From positions 12,282,740-12,346,739 of the forward strand of contig NC_061804.1 in assembly GCF_021462225.1 (NCBI RefSeq): a stretch of 64,000 bases of DNA, given 5' to 3'. A model generated the notes under the pieces. The model was not told the DNA's origin and searched no databases. It saw only the letters and a list, made by a program, of their open reading frames with translations. The position numbers were made by a program, and so were the translations under genes. The first letter of the stretch is position 1. Every line of letters starts with the position of its first letter. Shown here piece after piece: positions 26,401 to 33,470 of this stretch. Source of the DNA: Girardinichthys multiradiatus (lineage: Eukaryota > Chordata > Actinopteri > Cyprinodontiformes > Goodeidae).

Positions 26401-27216
26401 GTCGATGTTTTCAAACAGTTTCAATTTGTCTGGTGAACTAACAGAGTCCTTAACTCAACAGTAAAATCAAATTACTCTTCAGCAGAGGTGGGTAATCCAG
26501 GTCCAGAAAGTAAAAACCCTGCCTAGTTTTTTTCTTCATTCTGTTCAATTAACCAGGTGATTAGTCCCTGTCGATGTTGTGGAGCTGGAAATGCAAATGG
26601 TTAGAACTAATCTCTGAACAAGCCTTTTACTTTCTGTAGCTGGATTACCCACCTCTGCTCTTCAAGCTTCTTCAGGGTGAATCTTTAAGGTTTTTCACAC
26701 ATAAAATTTTAGTGAATCACAACTTTCTTTTCTCAACACATTAAAATCTAATGAGGATTCATTGTCAAGTAACTATCACAACGTTTTAATTAAACTGCTG
26801 ATTTGACAGGGAGACTGTGTTGAATCTAAAGACCATCCTGTGCCTTCATAATGTTTGTGATTTCAATAATAAAACGTAAAATAGCTGCCTCTACAAACGT
26901 TTACCTAATCATGTAGACTTTGGTTTGTGTACAACAACCGAAGCTACTATTCTGATCATCTTAAAATTAGGTAACACTGGTCGGGATTAACCATAGGTTA
27001 ACCTGACAGCTCATCTTTACGCTACAACCTAACTAAGTAAAGGCAGCTAACGGGTAACCTCGCACCTAAATGTCTCCCGACTTCAGCTAATCGGCGTTAG
27101 CTCATATGCTACATCGAAACCAACTGTCTTCACACAAGTTTAAGAAGGTACTCACCGTTCGCGTAGGTCTGTCCCGTCCCGGTCCCATTCTGAGAGTTGA
27201 ACCCGGCAGTTGACAT
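3463..27216 (-). CDS. sec24a: sec24a: COPII coat cargo adaptor SEC24A, 23 coding exons
   Basis: SEC24 is the cargo-binding subunit of the inner COPII coat and forms a bow-tie dimer with SEC23 on ER exit-site membranes. Coding exons in transcript order: 27156-27216, 22591-23160, 19637-19801, 15990-16052, 14154-14317, 13784-13971, 13478-13580, 11496-11622, 11013-11122, 9872-9984, 9527-9645, 9374-9429, 8988-9194, 8019-8142, 7547-7705, 7263-7436, 7058-7168, 5870-6045, 5565-5702, 5376-5480, 5141-5233, 4276-4379, 3463-3577. All junctions are GT-AG and phases agree; the sum is 3345 nt (1114 residues plus stop), close to the roughly 1,100 residues of the mammalian protein. Motifs typical of SEC24A rather than SEC24C/D include YPSLPPGYQN (302-311), the zinc finger (451-475) and the C-terminal EDRTESALSYYEFLLH. 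Paralogue choice over SEC24B rests on the trunk and C-terminal wording and on linkage to sar1b. The ATG used is the first in the exon and gives the family-like start MSTAGFNSQNG. Confidence 0.93.
3760..4270 (-). pseudogene. Decayed Tc1-like transposase fragment in the last sec24a intron
   Basis: On the minus strand a translated patch near 3930-4090 reads like the Tc1 segment PKxTVPTVKHGGGSIMLWG...SGTGALHKV, here with many substitutions (GGGGIMLR, TTSGTAAFHKV). The frame is disrupted and neither element end is visible. It is distinct from the two younger Tc1 families in the window. It lies wholly between sec24a exons 22 and 23. Confidence 0.6.
4633..4975. repeat. Purine-rich low-complexity tract (AAGG/GGAA type)
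   Basis: The plus strand is almost all A and G, with many GGAAGGAAGG-like runs, inside sec24a intron 21. The open frame across 4759-4944 is a by-product of this composition (Lys/Glu/Gly/Arg only) and is not a gene. Confidence 0.75.
5565..7436 (-). CDS. sec24a: sec24a exons 16-19: beta-sandwich and helical domains
   Basis: Residues about 777-976. Exon 16 begins LSIHTFHGNFFVRSTDLLSL and continues NPDAGFAVQMS. Exon 17 gives ERRIRVHTMCLPVVNSLSDV. Exon 18 gives VDRSVTASLSDARDAM and an Arg/Leu-rich helix ending LFPLYVLALLKQ. Exon 19 gives KAFRTGTSTRLDDRVFAM. These match the beta-barrel and all-helical regions of the family, which shape the cargo-signal pockets. Confidence 0.92.
6530..6965 (-). pseudogene. 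Tc1-like remnant, end plus C-terminal gene part
   Basis: The plus strand carries the reverse complement of the usual Tc1 WPSQSPDLN coding region (GGTCTGGACTTTGACTGG). It runs on to a decayed terminal segment near 6910-6960 with GGGTGTGAATACTTTGTAAG. It lies in sec24a intron 17, with internal deletions. Confidence 0.55.
7547..9984 (-). CDS. sec24a: sec24a exons 10-15: trunk (vWA-like) domain
   Basis: These exons cover residues 518 to about 777. They open with LRPPQPAVYLFVLDVSHNAV, the first trunk strand. Later marks are TKVGFITFDSTIHFYNLQEG, LSQPQMLIVSDIE, ETQSALGSALQAAFK, GGRMSVFQTQLP and DFYKKLALDCSGQQVAVDLF. The trunk forms the SEC23 interface and part of the cargo surface. Intron sizes here are small (97 bp up to 844 bp), with donors such as GTAGAA and GTATGT. 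Confidence 0.92.
8143..8987. other. sec24a intron 13, nothing recognised
   Basis: AT-rich intron of 845 bp. No repeat family, RNA gene or extra exon is apparent. Confidence 0.5.
9985..11012. other. sec24a intron 9, AT-rich
   Basis: Strongly AT-rich. Near 10922-10952 it has GTGCTCTATAAATACAGACTG, like the tail of a dispersed teleost repeat; a similar tail occurs at about 15320-15345 (GTGCTCTATAAATAAAACTG). No coding content is seen. Confidence 0.4.
11013..13580 (-). CDS. sec24a: sec24a exons 7-9: linker and zinc-finger domain
   Basis: Exon 7 encodes FRCTLTSIPQTQSLLNKAKL, the conserved entry to the folded core. Exon 8 holds the zinc finger with Cys at 451, 454, 472 and 475 (CRSC and CNLC) separated by RTYINPFVSF and DQRRWK. 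Exon 9 encodes PEEFMYNP and YGEPHKRPEVQN, which lead into the trunk. The zinc finger lies at the SEC23 contact surface in known structures. All four Cys are intact. Confidence 0.92.
11623..13477. other. sec24a intron 7, no recognised feature
   Basis: A 1.86-kb intron. I could not assign any part to a known repeat family, and no conserved exon-like block stands out on either strand. Confidence 0.4.
13784..27216 (-). CDS. sec24a: sec24a exons 1-6: proline-rich disordered N-terminus
   Basis: These exons encode residues 1 to about 404, rich in Pro, Gly, Ser, Gln and Tyr and likely unfolded, as in other SEC24 proteins. Exon 2 (570 nt) carries most of it. Exons 2, 3 and 4 (570, 165 and 63 nt) all start and end in phase 1, so any could be skipped without shifting the frame. 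Exon 5 holds the conserved YPSLPPGYQN. Exon 6 ends with the conserved LNCSPE leading to the core. Confidence is lowest for exon 4 (15990-16052), supported only by splice signals, phase and an open frame. Confidence 0.85.
14381..14738. mobile_element. hAT-type miniature element, copy 1
   Basis: It starts CAGGGCTAAAAC and ends TTGCAGCGCTA, and is flanked by a perfect 8-bp direct repeat CAATCATC (14373-14380 and 14739-14746), the hAT signature. Inside are several TAATCG/CGATTA motifs. It carries no transposase gene. It matches the element at 48998-49373 along most of its length. It lies in sec24a intron 4. Confidence 0.85.
14747..15989. other. sec24a intron 4, rest
   Basis: AT-rich intron sequence with a dispersed-repeat tail near 15320-15345. 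The small open frames within it have no conserved look. Confidence 0.4.
16227..17483 (-). mobile_element. DD36E-type Tc1/mariner element, copy A (defective)
   Basis: Inverted ends of about 31 bp (CAGGGGTTGGACAATGAAAC...) match perfectly with each other. TA flanks both sides (16225-16226 and 17484-17485). It is 1257 bp, 13 bp shorter than the intact copy at 50599-51868. The difference is a 2-bp deletion near 16857 and an 11-bp deletion near 16670. It lies in sec24a intron 3, opposite to nothing else, in the same orientation as sec24a. Confidence 0.92.
16279..17297 (-). pseudogene. Frameshifted DD36E transposase, copy A
   Basis: The start MGDIPEFKRGQIVGARLAG and both helix-turn-helix segments are intact down to about residue 147. 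A 2-bp loss near 16857 then throws the frame just before the SDEST catalytic motif. An 11-bp loss near 16670 shifts it again, before the DDNAPIH and NIIEPLW motifs. The two losses sum to 13, so the original frame is not regained. Otherwise the sequence is almost the same as the intact copy, which points to recent decay. Confidence 0.9.
18030..19560 (-). pseudogene. Old Tc1-like element in two pieces
   Basis: About 18030-18440 resembles one end and adjoining gene part of a widespread fish Tc1 element (GTATTCACACTACTTCAGC, TTTGTCACAAAC). About 19135-19555 resembles the other side (CCTCTCCACAACTTTATCCC, CTGAGATTAAATTAC, CCACACTTTTCAGATCATTA). The middle (18450-19130) is replaced or unrelated. 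Both parts are in the same orientation, so they are probably one decayed copy in sec24a intron 3. Confidence 0.5.
20330..20552 (+). pseudogene. LINE ORF2 C-terminal fragment and 3' tail
   Basis: The plus strand reads PPGRLPREVFQARPTGRRPR, then TRWRDYVSRLAWERLGLHPE and ends RPGPG-stop at 20530-20532. This is the C-terminus of a non-LTR retrotransposon reverse transcriptase protein. The tail is ATAAGCGGAAGACGACGAG. A second copy of the same family is at 61952-62300 on the opposite strand. It is 5'-truncated, as is usual for LINEs, and lies in sec24a intron 2. Confidence 0.75.
20569..20930 (+). repeat. tRNA-headed SINE, copy 1
   Basis: The head GGGCTGCACGGTGGCGCAGT has a tRNA-like A box (TGGCGCAGTTAGTAGC) and a B box (GGTTCGATTCCC). 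The body includes TTCTCCCCGTGCATGCGTGG and TCCTCCCACAGTCCAAAGAC. The tail is GGAATAAGCGGTAGAAAATG plus GACT repeats. AAGAACTTTT flanks both sides (20554-20563 and 20933-20942), a target duplication of retrotransposition. It inserted right at the LINE fragment's 3' flank. Confidence 0.85.
21247..21530 (-). repeat. tRNA-headed SINE, copy 2 (minus strand)
   Basis: Read on the minus strand it begins TAGGGCTGCACAGTGGTGCA and carries a B box (GGGTTCGAAACCC). The body blocks match the copy at 20569-20930. The tail end is missing. It lies 317 bp from copy 1 in the opposite orientation within sec24a intron 2. Confidence 0.8.
21985..22335 (+). other. Unrecognised open frame in sec24a intron 2
   Basis: A 116-codon open frame lies antisense to sec24a and is more GC-rich than its surroundings, with a CAGC repeat near 22110-22125. 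I do not recognise the translation, and no splice or polyadenylation context supports it. It could be a chance frame or part of an unknown repeat. Confidence 0.15.
24236..24400. repeat. Possible hAT-like terminal fragment
   Basis: TAGGGTTGGGCACTGACTCT followed by GAGAATCGATTGGAA and repeated TTCAAATT/ATCG motifs resembles the end of a fish hAT-type miniature element. No matching right end with an 8-bp duplication could be paired with confidence. It lies in sec24a intron 1. Confidence 0.35.
24401..26474. other. sec24a intron 1, middle part
   Basis: AT-rich intron. A block ending near 25812 (AGCCCATGCCTA) looks like another transposon end, but its partner is not identified. No exon is supported here. 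Confidence 0.35.
26483..26657. mobile_element. hAT-type miniature element of 175 bp
   Basis: The ends CAGAGGTGGGTAATCCAG and CTGGATTACCCACCTCTG are near-perfect inverted repeats. Flanks CTCTTCAG (26475-26482) and CTCTTCAA (26658-26665) match at 7 of 8 positions, as for a hAT target duplication. There is no coding capacity. It lies in sec24a intron 1. Confidence 0.85.
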
Positions 27217-27400
27217 GTTGAAACAGACACCAGAATCTAATATAGAAGTTCTCGGTTGGCTGCTCTGGAAGCTAGCTGGCTAGCTCTTACCGTCGCGGAG
27301 TAACACTCAAACCTGTGGCTCTGGCGGTGTAGCTCACAGCAAAGAACAAAGTCCGATGCGAAAAGCTTCTGTTTACTTTAAAGGTGTTGATTGGGCGATT
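27217..27400 (-). promoter_or_regulatory. sec24a: sec24a 5' UTR and probable promoter
   Basis: This stretch directly precedes the sec24a ATG (27214-27216 on the minus strand) and has more CpG than the surrounding introns. ATTGG at 27390-27394 is a CCAAT box when read on the minus strand, so transcription probably starts a little below it. The start site itself cannot be seen. Confidence 0.4.
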
Positions 27401-28607
27401 TTTTGCTATCACAAAGCCATGATTATTACTCCAAGACCCGGTTCGACAACCCACAGGTTAGTGAACGACGGGCCTGCTTAGAGTAAATCTTCTCCCCTTT
27501 CACCGGAAGTTGGGATCACCCAGCAGGATCAACGTAAAAAATGGTCGGGCATGCGCAGTATGTACACGTGGCATTTCCTCCGGTGCACAGGATTTCTTCA
27601 GAGTACCAGAAACAAGGCGGGACGCACAAACTGGGATTTCATAATATCTACATTTTCCCCATTCATAGACTCAAAGGCATCCTATAGTAATGCCAACTTG
27701 CAGAAGATCTAACATGTAGGTACCTAAGACAGTTTACCTCTTGAATGTACGACAACACTTATTAAACTTTCATTTTAATAACTTTTTTAAGCTGTGATGC
27801 ATTTTATAGAGGTTTAAATGCTACAACAATCTAAAAAACGCACCAGCAATTAATCCAATAAATCAGATAACTAAAAATAATATCCCTACATAATAAATTA
27901 TTTTTCTATTAATTATGAAATTTTTATAATTTAAGTAAATACAAAAGTATGTAGCCCCTTTCCAAAGACATATAGCTCAAGGTACTAAAAGTTGCATTCA
28001 CTAGATATACATTTTATTTAAAATTTATTTTGAATAAAAACAAAAACAGGTCAAACAAGTAAAAAATAACAACATTGGATATTGTTGCCTTGGAGTGTCA
28101 GTGGCAGACTTGCTGTACATCTGCAAATAGTAGTAAAATGAAAAACTCTGTAAGCTGCATAACTGATTCTTAAAGAGGCAAAGAATACAAACAACAGATC
28201 AGAAATAGGGGATGAGGAGCACCAGGGTAACAATGAAGAAATAAAACAATGATAATAATAAGAGGAAGAAGAAGTCTATTAGTGCCGGATAATTTTATAA
28301 AACTCAAATAGAGTTAGCATTTTAAATGCTGGTAGTTAGTTTCAGAAGATAGGAGCTGGAAAACTAAAGAGTCCGGTTCCTGAACCTGAATATTCTTGCA
28401 GCATCGGTGAACCGGTCCTCTCAAAGCAAAGATTTCATGTGGGGTTGTAAGGACCAATACAATCTTTATATATAAATAGGATTGAGTAGGGCTTTTATTG
28501 ACTTTGAACAAAATGAAAAGAAAATTAAATCCAATCCTAGATTTAACAGGGAGTCAGCACAGAAAATCAACATCAGAATAATATTATCTATTTTTGGATT
28601 TGAAAAG
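27401..28607. other. Spacer between the divergent genes, left part
   Basis: CpG-containing up to about 27620, then AT-rich. No gene is recognised. Human SAR1B and SEC24A are likewise divergent with a non-coding spacer. Confidence 0.45.
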
Positions 28608-28956
28608 AGGGCTGCACGATGGGGCTTGCCCTGCAGCAAGAAGGTCCTGGGTACGATTCCCGGCTGAGGATCTTTTTGCATGGAGTTTGCATGTTCTCCC
28701 CGTGCATGCGTGGGTTCTCATCGGGTACTCCGGCTTCCTCCCACAGTCCAAACACATGCCTGTTAGGTTAATTGGTCACTCTAAATTGCCGTTAGGTGTA
28801 TGAATGAGTGTGTGCTTGGTTGTTTGTGTGTTGCCCTGCGATGGACTGGCGACCTGTCCAGGGGGTACCCCGCCTTTCACCCATAGACTGCTGGAGATAG
28901 GCACCAGCTCCCCCGCGACCCACTATGGAATAAGCGGTAGAAAATGACTGACTGAA
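28608..28956 (+). repeat. tRNA-headed SINE, copy 3
   Basis: It shows the same body and tail as the copy at 20569-20930, ending GGAATAAGCGGTAGAAAATG. About 22 bases are lost in the head (GGGCTGCACGATGGGGCTTG), removing the A box. It sits between the two COPII genes. Confidence 0.82.
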
Positions 28957-29739
28957 AAAATTGCATTACAACAATATAAAATAATTTTGCTCAAGTTTAA
29001 AAAAAAATTTGAATTAAAACAAGTGTTGATAAAACTAATTCAGAACACCACATTTCAGAAAGCAACCTCAAACGTCTTTTCTTTTTTTGTGGTTTTGTTC
29101 AGTAACACATATTATTGTATGACTTATATTATATATTATTTTATGAAAATACCAGTCCTTTGTGTATCCCCTTCAGACTACCCATGACAAATAAGAGACA
29201 AAATAATCAGAGTAAGAAACTGTAGATTATCCATGTTGTTATTTTTAATAGTAATGCCAAACATTAACGCCCATTTCTAATAAGCTTTTTACACCTGTGA
29301 TGTCAGACTATTCTTCTTTTGTGATGATCTCCAGAACTGATACTGTTATCTTTAGTGGCTTCAAAAATTCTGGATGAGATTAATTTCTAAAGTCTGACAA
29401 GGTTAATTGTTAAAACAGAGATATTGCCCTCTATTATTAACAAGTTCTCATTTTTATGTCTGCACCATTCTCAAAAGTGTTTATGTCTCTGCACACTTAT
29501 TGTTTTTCACCAAAAATTTGATGTAGTCTTTCTATGAATAATGGGCTAAGCCATTCAAAAAAGGGTCTTCCTTTTCCTTAACTTTAACAAAGGTAAAACC
29601 TTGAATTATACAAAGACAGGAATAGGAAAAAGGTCTTTGCTGGATCTCGAAAGCTGTGATCCATAGGACTGTGTATAAGCAAGCACATTTTTAAGGATAG
29701 AATATAAATTTTTTTTTTAAAATATAGAAATGTAAACAT

Positions 29740-30108
29740 TATTATTTGTCACTTGTCTTCTCCGCAATAAAGCAAATACAAGACATGTACAGGTCTAGGG
29801 TCAGGAAAAGGGCAGCTAAAATCTCTGCAGACCCCACACACCCCGCACATAAACTTTTACCTTTAGGTACCTTCAGAGCACTGTTTTACCTGCCACAAAG
29901 ACAGTTTCTTCCCCCAGGCTGTTTCTCTGATGAACAATTGACAGTCAGAGTTCCAGAACAACACTATGCACACATGGACTGATCCCACATTATCTTCTCT
30001 GTAAAGTCACTTGTGTATATATGTACACAGAAAACACAGAAAACAAAGTGTACCAGAATCAAATTCTTTGTTTGTGTACACAAACTTGGTAATTAAGCTG
30101 ATTCTGAA
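29740..30108 (+). pseudogene. LINE 3' end with ORF2 C-terminal remnant
   Basis: The plus-strand frame 29746-29982 gives RVRKRAAKISADPTHPAHKL and a Phe/Pro-rich end, like the C-terminus of a fish non-LTR retrotransposon protein (RAAKILSDPTHPAHxLF). It is followed by GTACCAGAATCAAATTCTTTG and a tail ending AAGCTGATTCTGA. The 5' part is absent. It is a different LINE family from the ones at 20330 and 55419. Confidence 0.6.
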
Positions 30109-30238
30109 AAATATTGTCACTGATAACAGTGTGTGCAATATTAAAATCACAAATAACTGACAGAAAAGCAACAGTGGGTGGTTGTTTTATTCCAAGAATC
30201 ATGGTTTTATGACACCTGTGTATATATAAACATATATG

Positions 30239-30240
<2 letters not shown>

Positions 30241-30279
<39 letters not shown>
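30241..30279. repeat. (TA)n microsatellite
   Basis: About 19 uninterrupted TA units follow a short TATA-rich lead-in. Confidence 0.95.
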
Positions 30280-30280
<1 letters not shown>

Positions 30281-30479
30281 CAGTGAAGTGATGCAGCAAA
30301 ATAAAACCAACAGTATAATACTAATAATAACTGTATGTTTAGTGTTAATTATGTATATCTTTAACTTTAAACCTTTAAAAAAAATTAAAGAAAAACTTCG
30401 GGGAAGAAAAACAACTAAAAATGATCATCTGGCATCAGTAAACTTCAGTGAAGTTTTGCCTGAGCAGTTTGGTTGTAGA

Positions 30480-30746
30480 ATTTAGAGTAAGATAACACCG
30501 AGGCGTTGGGTTGTTTCAGTTCTCCTGTCGGACCGCTGACGGTGAGACATCAGCAGGAAGCGGATGGGCAGAGTAGTTTTGGGGAGTAGCAGGGCAGCCA
30601 TTGCAGTGTCGTGGCTCAGTAACAAAATACGAACGGGCTGAGGAAGACCTGGCAGCCGCTCTCCCTGTTCTCTTTGACCGACAGATTCATTTACATGACT
30701 GTTAGAGCGAAGACACTCGGTAAATAAATCTACATCTAAACAACCG
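30480..30746 (+). promoter_or_regulatory. sar1b: sar1b promoter and non-coding first exon
   Basis: A CpG-richer island (GGCGTTGGG, GTCGGACCGCTGACGG, GAACGGGC) ends in a strong donor CCG|GTAAGT at 30746-30747. It is the best candidate for the untranslated first exon, as SAR1 genes carry their ATG in exon 2. The transcription start is not determined. Confidence 0.5.
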
Positions 30747-33452
30747 GTAAGTTTTTTCCGTATATTTCACCACAAAGATGGTGGTGAACGCTCTGCGTTT
30801 TAGCTGGTTACCCCGGCAGCTAATAATGCTACATTAGCATTGCTTTCTTGCTTCGTTTGAACTTCTTTAAACTTGATATAACCTACGCCTGTACTGTTTT
30901 GTGCTCATTAACAGTCTTATTATTATTTAATCGGAAAAAACCTTAAAAAGGACAAAATTTCAGGGCAAAAGGGAACTATTTGCCTAGCTAACTGCTAATT
31001 AGCTAACGCAGTTAGTAGCCGCTCGATGCGACGTCGCCTACAGAATATGACACGTAGCTTGTTCCTAGGTCGTTATCCAACGTAAATCTAAAATGTTACC
31101 CATCACTTTATAATAACCAAGAGCCGTAAAATCTTAAAGTTTGTTCATAAAACATACCTCCTATGATACTGCCTTATGTAACATACAATGTTGGTCCATC
31201 TCAATTTAATGTTATGGCATTTTTATTTTAAATATGACAGCCAAAAATATATTTATATTAATATCCCAGGTTAGCTCTTGTTTTTCATTTTGTCAAGCAG
31301 ATATTATTGCGTGTGTTTATGTTTAAAGACTCAGCTGACAGTACGTTTTAACGTTTGGGTAACATTTTACCATTTCTTTACGTTAAGCTGGGGGTCATAG
31401 TTAATTACTCAGTTTTTGACAATACTAATGTGACAGAATGTGACATTACACTGGCCCTCATAGTTTGTAATAATAGTAATTCGTGATTGGTTTTTTATGT
31501 GTTTACAAACACTGACTAGGATTTGTCTATTTTAAAGGTGTCATGTTCTTAATCTCTTAAATTGTAAAATCATAAACAAGATTTGTAGTCCTTGACAGTA
31601 TTGATGTGATCATTAGAAATTATAATGCGCAAAGCCACTCTAGTGTTTTTTTCTTAACTTAAGATTTTTAGTGTTTGTTTGATTTGTTACTTTAACATTT
31701 AGGCCAAACTGTGCGAAGTTTAATTTATTCATCTAACCTTTTTAATAAAGAAACATTATTTCTAATGTTATCAGGTGAAACTACCTAGGCTCAAGAGTTC
31801 AGATAAGTTGAATCCACTGTCTTTAAAGTTGTATAGATTTCCCTTGGTATCTACTTTAATTTACAATGCCTGTCTGAAATTGGAAATTAAAAAAGAAAGC
31901 TAATATATATACAGTATATATAATATACAGTAACAAGCGTAGTGAGTGGATATGAACAAATTTATCACATCCCGGTTATATTGCTTATACTAGTTAACAG
32001 TTAGTCATTATCAGAGTTCATAGAAAATTGTAACAGCTCCTTTTTGTACAGAACAATTACTTGAGAACATCAAGCCAATGACAAAGTTTAACTCAACTTA
32101 CGGATAAAACTTCCACTAAGCAATATGACAGATTTGATACATATGTAAAGCCTCGGTAAGATGCTCTAATCTCAGAGACAACTTTCAGGCAGACCCCTGT
32201 TGTGTATTTTTAAGAAATCTCTGCCTTTGGCCACATCTTTTTTGTTTCCCACTCACTGATGCATCACGCCACTTGCATGGTTGTCTGACATCAGCTGGTG
32301 CGTTGTTTAACTGTTGTTTTTTTGTTTTTTTCTTCATATTTGCCTGATCTTGACCTTTGTCTACCTTATACTTTGGCCCTAGAGTTGTTTGCACGTTACG
32401 TAATTAGGACTAGAGGTCAACTCCGGCTTACCTTGCTGTATGCTTCGGTATCAATCACTGATGATGGTGTTAGAACTCAGTAGTGAGCGTGCCATAACGG
32501 GGCAATTGTTTCTTTGGCTTACAGTGCAATACGGTTTTTTGTGTCCTCCCTCGGCCGTATGAGGTTTAATCACTGCAACACCGACATAATAATTTACATG
32601 CTTGTAAAAGCAGGATAAAGGGATTTTTGTGATTTCATAAGGAAGCATAAACCACATATTGATCATATGTTTCAAGCTCTTAATTTTACAGTTATAGCAA
32701 GTCTCTTAATGCATTTTTTCAAATTTGGAACACTACATCTTTGTTTAATTTAGGAGGTTTCTACTGATTGTATTGAGCAGGCTGTTTGTAATCCTTAGAG
32801 TCAAAAAACTGCTCTAAATAACCTAATCATTAGGTGAAGAAACCCCCTCTGTTCTTAGTGATGTTGCTGCAATCAGTCTGACAGCTTGAGGTGAACTGTA
32901 TATTATCAAGAAGAGTTTCATCACTTATCTTGAGGTGTGTGACAACTGGTCTCCTGTTATCTGACATAGCAGCTCAGTTTTTTCTTCTGTAATAAATCAG
33001 AATGTCAAGCTTGTTATTCCGTTAGTCTGAACAAAATTGTCTAATTATCATAAAATCAAAGGTACACATATTCTTATTTTTGTGTTTCCGTCAGGTTATA
33101 CTTAAATTGTAATCTCACAAATAGCTAATTAATATTAAGATGAAATATACAGATGAGCAATGCATATTAGCAGCTGTTATTTTGAAGTAATTTTTCTTAT
33201 TCTGTGCATTTTCACCAGATTCTTTCCACAACACGTTTTAAGTGCTGAAATGTTTCTCTATTTATTTTGTGTGGAGGAATTGTAATACAGTAATTGGTGT
33301 ACAAGAACAAAACTCGTTAATTGGTGAAAAGGAACTAGATTGCCACAAACAAAAGCATTATGTGTCCCACAAATAACAAATCAAGGATTTTTCCTGATTT
33401 TTCTTTGAATTAATGACTTTTTACTCTTGTTTTGTCTTGTTTTGTCTTTCAG
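30747..33452. other. sar1b intron 1
   Basis: A 2.7-kb intron between the non-coding exon and the ATG exon, whose acceptor is TTTGTCTTTCAG at 33441-33452. It has an AT-rich patch with TATA repeats near 31901-31931. No other feature is recognised. Confidence 0.5.
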
Positions 33453-33470
33453 AATTGAACAGCTCCGGAT

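Noticed and set aside
3463..27216. Assignment as sec24c or sec24d
   Set aside because: The trunk (YNLQEGLSQPQMLIVSDIE) and C-terminal EDRTESALSYYEFLLH are of the SEC24A/B type, and linkage to sar1b fits SEC24A.
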